Positions 7,379-16,428 of a stretch of DNA of 54,326 bases are shown one piece after another. Each line of letters begins with the position of its first letter. Positions within the stretch are counted from its first letter, which is position 1. Location: assembly GCF_900102335.1 (NCBI RefSeq), contig NZ_FNBM01000013.1, forward strand, positions 1 through 54,326. The letters are read 5' to 3'. The DNA is from Phytopseudomonas seleniipraecipitans. Lineage in GTDB: Bacteria > Pseudomonadota > Gammaproteobacteria > Pseudomonadales > Pseudomonadaceae. The notes beneath the pieces were generated by a model, which saw nothing but the letters and a program-made list of their open reading frames with translations, had not been told where the DNA came from and did no database searches. Position numbers and translations under genes: made by a program.

Positions 7379-8509
7379 ATGATCCCTTTTCTCGATCTCA
7401 AAGCCATCAACATCCAATACCGCAATGAGTTGATTACCGCGTGCACCCGCGTGATTGATTCCGGTTGGTACATTGGTGGCAACGAGCTTGCACAATTCGA
7501 GCGCGACTTTGCTAACTACTGTGGAACGAGTCACGCTATTGGCGTCGCCAATGGACTTGACGCACTTATTTTAGTTTTGCGTGCTTGGATTGAGCTTGGA
7601 AGGCTCAGAGATGGAGATGAAGTAATTGTTCCTGCAAATACCTACATAGCAAGTATTCTGGCTATAAGCGCAAATGGGCTGACGCCTGTGCTCGTTGAGC
7701 CTGATAGAAACTCCTACAATCTGTGTCCCGACAAACTACAGCAAGCTATAACAAAAAAGACACGCGCTATACTGCCGGTTCATCTTTATGGGCAGATAGC
7801 TGATATGCCCGCAATTATGGCGATTGCGGATGCGCATAACTTGCTGGTTTTGGAGGACTGCGCCCAAGCCCACGGGGCAATTGCTAAAGGTAAGAAGGCT
7901 GGTAACTGGGGGCATGCTGCGGGGTTTAGCTTTTACCCTGGCAAGAACCTTGGTGCACTTGGAGATGCAGGTGCAGTTACTACTAGCGATGATCAGCTTG
8001 CAGAAACTTTGAGAGCGTTACGCAACTATGGTTCTCATGAAAAATATAAAAACCTATTTAAAGGTGTGAATAGTCGCCTCGATGAAATTCAGGCCGCTAT
8101 GCTCAGTGTAAAGCTTAAATACCTTGATCAGGAGACTGATCACCGCCGTCAGATTGCTAGAATCTATACAGATAATATCACAAACCCTTCCATTGATTTG
8201 CCTGTCGATCAGGCGGACCTAAGCAGCGAGAATTGCGCCGGCCATGTGTTCCATTTATATGTTATCCGCACCGACTCCCGACAAGCATTGCAGAAACATC
8301 TAGCGCTACATGGTGTACAAACATTAATCCATTATCCAATTCCGCCTCATCAACAGCAGGCTTATGCGGAGTGGAATGACCGCAATTATCCGCTTACAGA
8401 AAGCCTTCACCGCGAAGTGCTTAGTTTACCTATGGGGCCAACAGTTAGCCTCACGCAGGCTCAGCAAGTGGTACAGGCTGTGAATAGTTTTCAAGGCCAA
8501 GGCGAATGA
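7379..8509 (+). CDS. DegT/DnrJ/EryC1 sugar aminotransferase (FdtB/QdtB type)
   Basis: A 376-residue PLP-dependent aminotransferase. The PLP-binding lysine is K189 in FSFYPGKNLGALGDAGA, with VANGLDALILVLRA, VIVPANTYIAS and EDCAQAHGA as the other family motifs. The N terminus MIPFLDLKAINIQYR is that of FdtB/QdtB/TylB enzymes that put an amino group on C3 of dTDP-3-keto-6-deoxyhexoses, using glutamate. With RmlA and the 3,4-ketoisomerase upstream this gives a route to dTDP-Fuc3N or dTDP-Qui3N. TATAGAGG precedes the ATG. The stop overlaps wzx by four bases. Confidence 0.9.
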   Translation: MIPFLDLKAINIQYRNELITACTRVIDSGWYIGGNELAQFERDFANYCGTSHAIGVANGLDALILVLRAWIELGRLRDGDEVIVPANTYIASILAISANGLTPVLVEPDRNSYNLCPDKLQQAITKKTRAILPVHLYGQIADMPAIMAIADAHNLLVLEDCAQAHGAIAKGKKAGNWGHAAGFSFYPGKNLGALGDAGAVTTSDDQLAETLRALRNYGSHEKYKNLFKGVNSRLDEIQAAMLSVKLKYLDQETDHRRQIARIYTDNITNPSIDLPVDQADLSSENCAGHVFHLYVIRTDSRQALQKHLALHGVQTLIHYPIPPHQQQAYAEWNDRNYPLTESLHREVLSLPMGPTVSLTQAQQVVQAVNSFQGQGE

Positions 8510-9768
8510 CGCTGATCAAAACCAGCTTGCTAAGTGGCATTGCTGTGCTGATAAAGATTTTAACCCTGCTTGGAATCAATAAAATCCTTGCTATATATGT
8601 CGGGCCAACAGGTTACGCGGCAATCGGTCAGTTTCAAAATGCATTGCAAATGATTACCACTTTCGCAAGTGGAGCAATAAATACAGGCGTGACCAAATAT
8701 ACGGCCGAATATCAGAGTGATGTAGAAAAGCAAATTAAGGTATGGCGTACAGCTGGCACCATTGCTATCTCCGGATCTATCGTAACGGGCTTATTGGTAG
8801 CTGTATTTAGTAAAGAGTTAGCCAGCTGGTTTCTAAATGATGAAAGTCTTAGTGGTGTGTTCATTTGGTTTGCTCTCACGTTAGTTTTTTTCATACTTAA
8901 TACGTTGCTGCTGGCTATATTGAATGGCAAGAAAGAGATATACCTTTATGTTCTAGCTAATATTGTAGGCAGTATTTTTTCACTGTTTCTCACTTGTGTG
9001 ATGGCTGTTAAATATGGATTGTATGGTGCACTAGTAGCATTATCGATTTATCAATCTTTGGCGTTTTTCGTTACGTTGTACATATGCTACAGAACCACGT
9101 GGTTTAGATTTGACCATCTTTTTGGTGCGCTAGATCGAGAGTCAGTTCTAAATCTTGCAAAGTACACTGCTATGGCGCTTACCAGTGCAGCCTGTGTCCC
9201 CGTTAGCCATATTTTGGTGCGCAATCACTTAGGCGAGACATTGGGATGGAACGTCGCCGGTTATTGGGAGGCAACGTGGCGGCTTAGTGGTGCTTATCTT
9301 ATGCTGATTACCACCACGCTAAGTGTTTATTACTTACCACGTCTCTCTGAGTTGAGATTTTTGAAGGACATAAAACATGAAATATTATTAGGGTATAAAA
9401 TTATTCTGCCTATGACTGCGTTTATTGGGGTGACTGTTTATTTATTGCGAGATCTGATTATTGAAATTTTGTTTACTAAAGATTTTTCTCCCATGCGTGA
9501 GCTTTTTGCATGGCAACTGTTAGGGGATACATTAAAGATAGGTAGTTGGATTCTTGCCTATCTGATGCTGGGCAAGGCAATGGTTAAAACCTTTATTTTT
9601 ACAGAAATTGTATTCTGCTTTGTATTCTATTTGGCCGTTGTTGTATTGACTGGTAAATTTGGCTTTGTGGGTGTGGCAATGGCTCATGTTTTTACATATG
9701 CGTTATATTGGCCTGTGGTAGCGATCGCAGTCCTCAAGGTGGGGAATAGAGATTCAATTTTTATATGA
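8506..9768 (+). CDS. wzx: O-antigen flippase (WzxE-like, MOP superfamily)
   Basis: A 420-residue polytopic inner-membrane protein with about twelve hydrophobic segments. It would move undecaprenyl-diphosphate-linked O-units from the cytoplasmic to the periplasmic face. The N-terminal region (KTSLLSGIAVLIKILTLLG, YVGPTGYAAIGQFQ, GAINTGVTKYTAEY) matches the WzxE / O-antigen translocase branch of the MATE/MOP family. It overlaps the aminotransferase gene by four bases (ATGA) and precedes the candidate polymerase by 16 bases. AT-rich. Confidence 0.88.
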   Translation: MTLIKTSLLSGIAVLIKILTLLGINKILAIYVGPTGYAAIGQFQNALQMITTFASGAINTGVTKYTAEYQSDVEKQIKVWRTAGTIAISGSIVTGLLVAVFSKELASWFLNDESLSGVFIWFALTLVFFILNTLLLAILNGKKEIYLYVLANIVGSIFSLFLTCVMAVKYGLYGALVALSIYQSLAFFVTLYICYRTTWFRFDHLFGALDRESVLNLAKYTAMALTSAACVPVSHILVRNHLGETLGWNVAGYWEATWRLSGAYLMLITTTLSVYYLPRLSELRFLKDIKHEILLGYKIILPMTAFIGVTVYLLRDLIIEILFTKDFSPMRELFAWQLLGDTLKIGSWILAYLMLGKAMVKTFIFTEIVFCFVFYLAVVVLTGKFGFVGVAMAHVFTYALYWPVVAIAVLKVGNRDSIFI

Positions 9769-9784
9769 GGCCCTTTGCAAGAAA

Positions 9785-10849
9785 ATGGAAATTGGGAAAA
9801 TGGAATTAAGCGCTAATTGGTTTCGAGTGTTTTTTATAGGGCTGCTTTTTTTAAAGGCTTTAATTGCTTATTATATTTTTTCTCAAGAGTATTCTTATTT
9901 TGGCGGTGCTAACGATGCTGATTACTATAACCAGTATGCCTTGGGACAGGTTAGTGTTTCCTATAATTACTGGTCTGTGCTGCTTCGCCACCTCAACGAT
10001 TTCGGATTTTATAGCCGAGGTGGAGTAACAGTTTTTTTGGGCTTTACCGGGTTTGTTGTTTTGCCAATCATAATTTCCAAGCTCGCAATCAATCCGGAAA
10101 CAAAAAATAGTACTGCTTTTTTCTGGCTTAGCATGTGTGTTGTAAGCGCTTATCCAACATTGGCCTATTTCGCAACAGATGTATACAGGGATGTGTTTAT
10201 GGTCTTTGTTTGGGTGATGGGCTGCTATGCATATAAGCTTTACTTGCAAAGCAAAGGTGAGGTTAAGGTGCTCTATTTTGTCATCTGTCTAAGTGTAGGG
10301 GGGGGGCTCTATTTTTTTCGTTCATATTTAGGCGGTGCTTTGCTTTTATCCTTTTTGTTTTCGAGGTTTTATAGCTTTCAAAAAGCGCCACTGTTGTTAA
10401 GTGTTTTTCTTATATATGTTTCTGTATTTGTGCTTTACGCTTTTGGACTAATCGATCCTCTTCTTAATTATAGAGGGTTGTTTGGCTCTCAGAGTGTTGG
10501 GGCGTCCAACTTAGGTATTCAGTTTTCTACGTTGGAACTTTTTTTCCAAGATTTTACCCTGAGTATGATCTACCAAATGTTTGGCTTTTATTTTGTGAAT
10601 AGGGCCAGTCTGTTAGTTTTTATTTTCGAATCAATTCCATTTTTGTTTTTTTTCTTTTACATTATTTTAAATCGTAGGTATAGCAATGCTTTTGTTGATT
10701 TTTTAATTGTTTTTTTTGTGTTGTATTCGCTGGTTTGGCTGCTTGGTAATGATAATTTAGGAACGGCCGTTCGGCTGCGCATGTATAGCTACCTTTCTGT
10801 GTTTGTGGCATTCTGCGTAATTTTTCAGAATAAGATGCTGGGACGTTAA
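9785..10849 (+). CDS. wzy: Candidate O-antigen polymerase Wzy, with a G9 tract
   Basis: A 354-residue protein with about ten membrane segments and few polar loops, next to wzx and before the glycosyltransferases. Wzy proteins are recognised mostly by topology and place, so the call is inference; a larger loop with RDVF and RSYLGG arginines fits the family. The ATG at 9785 or the one at 9800 could be the start; neither has a strong ribosome-binding site. A run of nine G at 10298-10306 encodes Gly172-Gly174 in frame. A one-base slip there would truncate the protein at mid-length. T8 runs also occur near 10646 and 10710. Very AT-rich. Confidence 0.72.
   Translation: MEIGKMELSANWFRVFFIGLLFLKALIAYYIFSQEYSYFGGANDADYYNQYALGQVSVSYNYWSVLLRHLNDFGFYSRGGVTVFLGFTGFVVLPIIISKLAINPETKNSTAFFWLSMCVVSAYPTLAYFATDVYRDVFMVFVWVMGCYAYKLYLQSKGEVKVLYFVICLSVGGGLYFFRSYLGGALLLSFLFSRFYSFQKAPLLLSVFLIYVSVFVLYAFGLIDPLLNYRGLFGSQSVGASNLGIQFSTLELFFQDFTLSMIYQMFGFYFVNRASLLVFIFESIPFLFFFFYIILNRRYSNAFVDFLIVFFVLYSLVWLLGNDNLGTAVRLRMYSYLSVFVAFCVIFQNKMLGR
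10298..10306 (+). repeat. Poly-G tract (G9) inside candidate wzy
   Basis: Nine consecutive G in an otherwise AT-rich gene, read as three glycine codons. Such tracts in surface-sugar genes are typical slipped-strand (phase-variation) sites. The gene is in frame here. Confidence 0.6.
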
Positions 10850-10852
10850 TTT

Positions 10853-11767
10853 ATGTGCTTAAGTGGGCAAGGTTTGGAGCCTTTGGTGACTGTGGTTGTG
10901 CCGAGTTACAATCACGGTAGCTATATCAAAGAAGCTATTCATAGTATTGTGTCTCAGTCATATAAAAATATAGAGCTAATTATTATAGATGATGGCTCAA
11001 GTGATAATTCCATAGATGTGATTTCAAGTCTTTCATCCGTTTGTTTGGCGCGCTTTACGAGGTTTGAGTTTAGAGCGCGTGAAAATAAGGGATTAAGTTC
11101 CACGCTGAATGAGGCGTTAAGCTGGGCTAGAGGAGAATATTTTTCGCCTATCGCCTCCGATGATGTGATGCTTCCTAATAAAACCTCTATGCAGGTAAGT
11201 TTCTTAGAAAAAAATCCTCATTGTGCTGGTGTTTTTGGTTTGGTTCATACCTTACACGATAGCGGTGATGAGTTTCTTGTCGTGGAAGCTGCTGCTGGCA
11301 CGGAAAAAAAGATATATGGTTTTAAGGAAGTTTTTCTCCATCGGCACAGCCTACCAGCACCGACGCAAATGTTGAGGCGAAATTGCTTAATCGATATCGG
11401 AGGATATAATCCTAGTATTGTAATTGATGACTGGTATATGTGGCTTCTGATCACGAAGGCTGACGATAAAAAACTTGCTCTTCTTAAGACGGTTGTTTGT
11501 TTTTATAGAAGACATGCAGGTAACTCGTCTTCTAATATCGACTTCATGCATATTGGGCGATTGCAAGTCGTTAAGGAGTATACGGGAAGAAGGTTTTATA
11601 GCCTTGCTGAGGCAAATTGCTTTTTAGCTTCTGCTAATGAGTTGTTGAATGTTTCTAAGGTGGATTCGGTTAAGTATTTTTTAAAGGGTTTCATTATTTC
11701 GCCACTGTATGTGTTTCAGGTTCGGGTGTTTAAATATTTTTTTCAGCTCTTGAGAGGCTTAGTGTGA
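10853..11767 (+). CDS. Family 2 glycosyltransferase
   Basis: A 304-residue GT-A fold inverting glycosyltransferase. The N-terminal VTVVVPSYNHGSYIKEAI and IELIIIDDGSSDNS motifs bind the nucleotide, and the SDD motif (IASDDVMLP) supplies the metal ligands. LPAPTQMLRR and DDWYMWLLI fit O-antigen GT2 enzymes. It acts at the cytoplasmic membrane face on the undecaprenyl-linked O-unit. Donor and acceptor cannot be read. It starts three bases after the wzy stop and its own stop overlaps the next gene by four bases. Confidence 0.9.
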   Translation: MCLSGQGLEPLVTVVVPSYNHGSYIKEAIHSIVSQSYKNIELIIIDDGSSDNSIDVISSLSSVCLARFTRFEFRARENKGLSSTLNEALSWARGEYFSPIASDDVMLPNKTSMQVSFLEKNPHCAGVFGLVHTLHDSGDEFLVVEAAAGTEKKIYGFKEVFLHRHSLPAPTQMLRRNCLIDIGGYNPSIVIDDWYMWLLITKADDKKLALLKTVVCFYRRHAGNSSSNIDFMHIGRLQVVKEYTGRRFYSLAEANCFLASANELLNVSKVDSVKYFLKGFIISPLYVFQVRVFKYFFQLLRGLV

Positions 11768-12666
11768 AAGTAGGGCTGGGGCTGAAAAAATCAGCCTACA
11801 CACCAGAGGCATATGCCTATAAGAAATATCTTGAGGATCTGAAATTTGATGTGCAGATGGTCGATGAAATTTCTGTCAGTCCCGATAATGATATAAATCT
11901 CTATTTTATGGGATTTAGACCGAGATTTTTAGATAAAAAAACTACGGCCATTGAGATTCATGAGTATCAAAGCCTTTCTACGCCTCCAGCGCCTCGACTC
12001 AAAGACTATTTGAAGAAAACAATTAATCGAATACCTGGTGGCAGAATCTTTTTAAACAGTTCGGTGCATTCCAGGCTTGGGTTTTCCGACTCGGCGCCTT
12101 ATATTTTTCGTGATATGGGCGTTGATGAATCTCTGTTTCAAGCTCCAAGTCAAGACCCGCTCTATGATATTGTTTATTCCGGGTCTGTTGGTGGGCGTGT
12201 AGGCTTGGTCGAGGAGTTAAAGCGTTTAGCAGCGCTTGGCTATAAGTTGCTGATTGTCGGCACTGTAGAACAAAGCGTTCGTGAAGAGTTTGCGAGGTTG
12301 AAAAATGTTTTTTTTGCTGGACGCGTTGCTCGAGAGGAATTGCCTGAGTTGTACCGGCAGTGCCGTGCGGGCTTAAATTATACTCCCGACTTGTATCCCT
12401 TTAATGTTCAGACTAGCACTAAAACATTAGAGTATCTTGCTTCTGGTCTTTCTGTTTTGTCGAATAAGTATCTTTGGTCGGAAAACTTTTCTCAACGTAA
12501 TGGCTATGATTTTATTTGGCTTGATGGTGTTACGTCGTATATAGATTTTGGTGAATTTAAAGCGATATCATCTACGTCTAAAAATATTCGTGACTATTCT
12601 TGGTTTAATGTTTTGGAGCAGAGCGGTTTTGCACACTTTCTAATGAATGTTCGGACGAATGGCTAG
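11764..12666 (+). CDS. Glycosyltransferase (GT4-like, GT-B fold)
   Basis: A 300-residue protein with a GT-B type C-terminal half: YDIVYSGSVGGRVGLVEEL, LLIVGT, NVFFAGRVAREELPELYRQCRAGLNYTPD, then TKTLEYLASGLSVLSN, the usual sugar-nucleotide-binding segment of GT4 enzymes. The N-terminal domain is short and does not match a known subfamily. A GTG start overlaps the previous stop (GTGA). A T8 run at about 12308-12315 is in frame. Probably adds one O-unit sugar; which sugar is unknown. Confidence 0.75.
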   Translation: MKVGLGLKKSAYTPEAYAYKKYLEDLKFDVQMVDEISVSPDNDINLYFMGFRPRFLDKKTTAIEIHEYQSLSTPPAPRLKDYLKKTINRIPGGRIFLNSSVHSRLGFSDSAPYIFRDMGVDESLFQAPSQDPLYDIVYSGSVGGRVGLVEELKRLAALGYKLLIVGTVEQSVREEFARLKNVFFAGRVAREELPELYRQCRAGLNYTPDLYPFNVQTSTKTLEYLASGLSVLSNKYLWSENFSQRNGYDFIWLDGVTSYIDFGEFKAISSTSKNIRDYSWFNVLEQSGFAHFLMNVRTNG

Positions 12667-12692
12667 TTGGAGAACTGTAATGCTTGGGTATC

Positions 12693-13835
12693 ATGATGAG
12701 TGAATTGAAAAGGATTGCAATCGTTGGTACTACCGCCGATTCAATTTTAAATTTCAGAAAAGAATTAATTGTTTCCTTGGTTGCTTTGGGTTATGAGGTT
12801 TTTGCTTTTGCGACTGATTATAAAGCGCTAGATAGAGTGCGAGTACGGGAGATCGGCGCTGAGCCGGTGGATTATATTTTAAGTAGGACTGGCTTGAACC
12901 CAGTGCGGGATTTGCTGGATATGCTCAAACTCGTAAAAATTTTCAAACATTTGAAACCAGATTTGGTTTTTTCTTATTTTTCTAAGCCTGTTATTTTTTC
13001 TACTCTTGCAGCCCGCCTAGCTGGTGTTAAAACTAGGGTTGGTATGCTTGAAGGGCTTGGGTTTAGCTTTACATTACAGCCGCAAGGCGTAAGTCTCAAG
13101 GCCGCTTTCATTAGAAATGTACAGGTACTGCTTTATCGTTTGACGTTTCCTTTTTTAGACAGAATGGTTTTTCTGAATGAGGATGACTACAAAGATCTTG
13201 TTGTCTTGAGAAAAATTAGGGTTAAAAAATACTGCATTCTTGGCGGGATTGGGCTGGACTTAGCTCGTTACCCACTGTCGATAGTTCCAACATCTCCAGT
13301 ACGCTTTATATTTGTTGGGCGCTTTTTGATAGAAAAGGGTATTAGGGAGTATTTGGCTGCTTGTGAAATGCTTAAAGCTCAATATCCACACGTGGAGTGT
13401 GTGATTATTGGCGCTATAGATAGTAATAGTCCTGGCTTCATAGGCGAAGAAATAGAGCGACTTGTGAAGAAAGGAGTGATTTTATGTCCGGGCCATGTGG
13501 CGAATGTTTCTGACTGGTTGGCAAGCTCAAGTGTTTTTATTCTTCCCTCTTACCGCGAGGGATTCCCTCGAAGCACTCAAGAGGCTATGGCGATTGGGCG
13601 CGCAGTTATCACCACTGATGTGCCGGGTTGTAAAGATACGGTCTTTGACGGAATAAATGGCTTTTTGATCCCGCCTTGGTCTGCGGATGCTATCTTAAAG
13701 AAAATGATTGTTTTTGTTGAGAATGTCGATTTGGCTATTTCCATGGGACGAGAAAGTCATCGTATTGCTCAGCGAGACTTTAGCTCCGTAGTTGTTAATC
13801 GGAAATTGATATCTTTTGTGGTTGGCGATCTATGA
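12693..13835 (+). CDS. Family 4 glycosyltransferase (PglA/WbpH-like)
   Basis: A GT-B glycosyltransferase of about 380 residues resembling PglA-type enzymes that add the second sugar to undecaprenyl-linked bacillosamine or QuiNAc. Seen: KRIAIVGTTADSILNFRKELI at the N terminus, FIFVGRFLIEKGIREYLAA, CPGHVANVSDWLASS and LPSYREGFPRSTQEAMAIGRAVITTDVPGC. I chose the ATG at 12693 (a second ATG follows at once). A TTG at 12684 is also in frame. A seven-codon ORF (12679-12702) with GGAG in front of it overlaps this start, so translation may be coupled. The stop overlaps the next gene by four bases. Confidence 0.85.
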   Translation: MMSELKRIAIVGTTADSILNFRKELIVSLVALGYEVFAFATDYKALDRVRVREIGAEPVDYILSRTGLNPVRDLLDMLKLVKIFKHLKPDLVFSYFSKPVIFSTLAARLAGVKTRVGMLEGLGFSFTLQPQGVSLKAAFIRNVQVLLYRLTFPFLDRMVFLNEDDYKDLVVLRKIRVKKYCILGGIGLDLARYPLSIVPTSPVRFIFVGRFLIEKGIREYLAACEMLKAQYPHVECVIIGAIDSNSPGFIGEEIERLVKKGVILCPGHVANVSDWLASSSVFILPSYREGFPRSTQEAMAIGRAVITTDVPGCKDTVFDGINGFLIPPWSADAILKKMIVFVENVDLAISMGRESHRIAQRDFSSVVVNRKLISFVVGDL

Positions 13836-14429
13836 TTAAGCGATTTTTTGACGTGCTGACTTCTTGCATTGCACTTGTTCTTTTTCTGCCTATTTTTATA
13901 GGAGTTTCCTTCCTCGTTAATATATATATAGGCCGTCCGATTTTTTTTTCGCCAGTTGCGTCCAGGGATGGAAGGGGTTTCTTTTGAGCTGATAAAATTT
14001 CGGACTATGCGAGATGCTACGGATGTTTATGGTCGGCAGTTGCCTGATTCCGAACGCCTTACCTCCCTTGGGCGCTTTCTACGCTCTACTAGCTTAGATG
14101 AGCTTCCGGAGTTATGGAATGTGGTGAAGGGCGAAATGAGTCTAGTGGGGCCGCGTCCGCTTTTGATGGAATACTTACCTTTGTATACGTCTGAACAGGC
14201 TAGGCGCCATGAAGTTAAACCTGGTATCACTGGTTGGGCGCAGGTGAACGGGCGAAACGCATTGACTTGGGAGGAGAAGTTTAAACTAGATGTGTGGTAC
14301 GTAGATAATCGAACTTTTTGGCTCGATATAAAAATTCTACTGCTGACAATAAAAAAGGTTGTCGCTCGGGATGGTATTAGTGCTGAGGGCGAAGCCACGA
14401 TGCCCAAGTTCACAGGAAGCAAGAAGTGA
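13832..14429 (+). pseudogene. Short phosphoglycosyl transferase (PglC/WbpL-role), frameshifted at a T9 run
   Basis: The initiating enzyme that would transfer a phospho-sugar, probably diNAcBac- or QuiNAc-type, to undecaprenyl phosphate. From the ATG at 13832 (ATGA overlap with the upstream stop) the frame encodes the re-entrant membrane helix MIKRFFDVLTSCIALVLFLP and ends soon after a run of nine T (13941-13949). The other frame continues from about 13950 with QLRPGMEGVSFELIKFRTM, SLDELPELWNVVKGEMSLVGPRP (the Asp-Glu catalytic pair) and PGITGWAQVNGRN to 14429. With eight T the two parts would join into one 198-residue protein, the normal size for PglC-like enzymes. It is therefore off, phase-variable, corrected by slippage, or a sequencing error. 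Confidence 0.85.
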
Positions 14430-15061
14430 ATAGACTGGCCATATTAGGTGCGAGCGGTCATGGAAAGGTGCTGGCTGATACTGCCGAATGCTGCGGCTGG
14501 CAGGCTATAGAATTTTTTGACGATGCATGGCCGCAGATTGAAAGCGTTAGCGAGTGGCAGGTTATTGGTGACACGGCTCTGCTAAAGGGTAAATTACAGT
14601 CTTATGACGGTGTTCTGGTCGCTATAGGTAACAATCAGGTTCGATACCATAAGTTGTTGGAGCTAGTGGAGGCGGGAGCAATGATTCCCACCATGGTTCA
14701 TCCAACTGCAATCGTCAGCCGCTACGCTACGCTTGAAATAGGGTCGGTGGTCTTTGCAGGGGCTGTTGTCAATGCGGATGCTCGGATTGGCATGGGCGCT
14801 ATCCTCAACACGGGGTGTAGCGTCGATCATGACTGCGTTCTGGGGGCTGGTGTGCATGTCAGTCCCGGTGCTCGGCTTGCCGGTGGCGTCAGGGTTGGAG
14901 ATTTGAGCTGGATAGGCATCGGTGCTAGTGTTCGTGAGCTTGTGCGAATCGGTAGTCAAGTGACGGTCGGCGCAGGCGCAGCGGTCGTTTCCGACATTTT
15001 GGATCTGATGACTGTCGCTGGTGTGCCTGCCAGGATCCTGCCTACCAAGGGCAAAAAATAG
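14426..15061 (+). CDS. PglD-like sugar O/N-acetyltransferase
   Basis: A 211-residue acetyltransferase of the NeuD/PglD family. The N-terminal Rossmann part LAILGASGHGKVLADTAE binds the UDP-sugar. The left-handed beta-helix has hexapeptide repeats from about residue 90, with the probable catalytic histidine H135 in CSVDHDCVLG. The end AGVPARILP is family-typical. PglD adds acetyl from acetyl-CoA to the 4-amino group of UDP-4-amino-4,6-dideoxy-GlcNAc, giving UDP-diNAcBac. Its neighbours (PGT, aminotransferase, WbpM) supply exactly that pathway. The GTG start overlaps the previous stop by four bases (GTGA). Confidence 0.88.
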   Translation: MNRLAILGASGHGKVLADTAECCGWQAIEFFDDAWPQIESVSEWQVIGDTALLKGKLQSYDGVLVAIGNNQVRYHKLLELVEAGAMIPTMVHPTAIVSRYATLEIGSVVFAGAVVNADARIGMGAILNTGCSVDHDCVLGAGVHVSPGARLAGGVRVGDLSWIGIGASVRELVRIGSQVTVGAGAAVVSDILDLMTVAGVPARILPTKGKK

Positions 15062-15174
15062 CGCCAGATGTCTGCCTTGTCCTTTCGCAACGGTGAGTTT
15101 TATTACGTTGTTCGACTCGCTGTTCGGCTTCGTAAATCCATCCTCATTGATTTAAATACTGAAGAGTCCTTTCT

Positions 15175-16356
15175 GTGCTGAACACTTTGTTTTCTCCTTG
15201 GCCGTCCTTTTCTGAAGAGGAGGCCGATGCTGTGCGGGCTGTCATTCTCTCCAATAAAGTCAATTACTGGACAGGGCAGGAGTGCCGTGAGTTTGAAAAT
15301 GAATTCGCTGCATGGGTAGGTGCTGACTACGCTGTTGCTCTTGCCAACGGCACAGTTGCTTTGGATGTTGCGCTCAAGGCTATGGGGATCGGTATAGGTG
15401 ACGAAGTCATTGTCACTTCGCGCACTTTTCTTGCGTCGGTATCGTCAATCGTCAATGCTGGTGCTGTTCCGGTATTTGCCGACGTTGATAGCGACTCTCA
15501 GAACATCACTGCCGAGACCATTGCCGCGACTATGACCGCGCGAACCAAGGCTGTGATCTGTGTGCACCTCGCTGGCTGGCCCTGCGATATGGATCCCATC
15601 ATGGCAGTAGCCGAAGAGCATGGGCTAAAGGTAATCGAAGACTGTGCCCAAGCCCACGGTGCGCGTTACAAGGGGCGTGCAGTTGGGGCGATCGGTCATA
15701 TTGGGGCTTGGTCTTTCTGCCAGGACAAGATAATGACCACCGGGGGCGAGGGGGGAATGGTCACTACCAATGATCGTGACCTATGGTTGAAGATGTGGTC
15801 TTTCAAAGACCACGGCAAGTCGTGGGAGGCCGTTTACGAACGTCAACACGCACCGGGTTTCCGATGGGTGCACGAGAGCTTTGGCACGAACTGGCGGATG
15901 ACGGAGGTTCAGGGTGCCATTGGCCGAATCCAACTGAGTCGCATGAGCACTTGGACTGCCGCTCGCCAGGCCAATGCCAGGCGTATATGGAATGTTGCCA
16001 GTACTTTGCCTGGTTTGCGTGTTCCCCTGATACCTGTCGATATCAATCACGCTGCCTACAAGTGTTATGTATTTGTCGAGCCAACAAAGCTCAAATCAGG
16101 CTGGGGCCGTGATCGTATTCTCGACGAATTGAATGCTCGTGGCGTGCCATGTTACTCGGGATCCTGTTCAGAGGTTTACTTAGAGAAGGCATTCGATCAC
16201 ACAGGTTGGAGGCCTGAGTTCCCATTGGATGTCGCACGTGAGCTTGGCGAAACCAGCTTGATGTTTCTGGTACATCCGACGCTTACCAACGATGAGATAT
16301 CTAAGACCTGTCTGGTGCTTGAAAATGTTTTGCGTGAGGCGTCGCTGGCTCTTTAG
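15175..16356 (+). CDS. DegT/DnrJ/EryC1 aminotransferase (PglE-like)
   Basis: A 393-residue PLP aminotransferase. The PLP lysine is K185 in SFCQDKIMTTGGEGGMV, with VALANGTVALDVALKA, VIVTSRTFLAS and EDCAQAHGARYKG. It resembles enzymes that aminate C4 of UDP-4-keto-6-deoxy-GlcNAc, the product of WbpM, so that PglD can acetylate it. The GTG start is preceded by GAAGAG about ten bases away. GC is higher than in the wzy-GT block, closer to wbpM, suggesting a separate origin from the left half. It lies 113 bases after the acetyltransferase gene and 72 bases before wbpM. Confidence 0.87.
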   Translation: MLNTLFSPWPSFSEEEADAVRAVILSNKVNYWTGQECREFENEFAAWVGADYAVALANGTVALDVALKAMGIGIGDEVIVTSRTFLASVSSIVNAGAVPVFADVDSDSQNITAETIAATMTARTKAVICVHLAGWPCDMDPIMAVAEEHGLKVIEDCAQAHGARYKGRAVGAIGHIGAWSFCQDKIMTTGGEGGMVTTNDRDLWLKMWSFKDHGKSWEAVYERQHAPGFRWVHESFGTNWRMTEVQGAIGRIQLSRMSTWTAARQANARRIWNVASTLPGLRVPLIPVDINHAAYKCYVFVEPTKLKSGWGRDRILDELNARGVPCYSGSCSEVYLEKAFDHTGWRPEFPLDVARELGETSLMFLVHPTLTNDEISKTCLVLENVLREASLAL

Positions 16357-16428
16357 GTATGTGCAGAGACTTTTAGGGGTACATTACCCGCTTACGCAAA
16401 TCCAGTTGCAGGTATACGAGGTGTTGTT

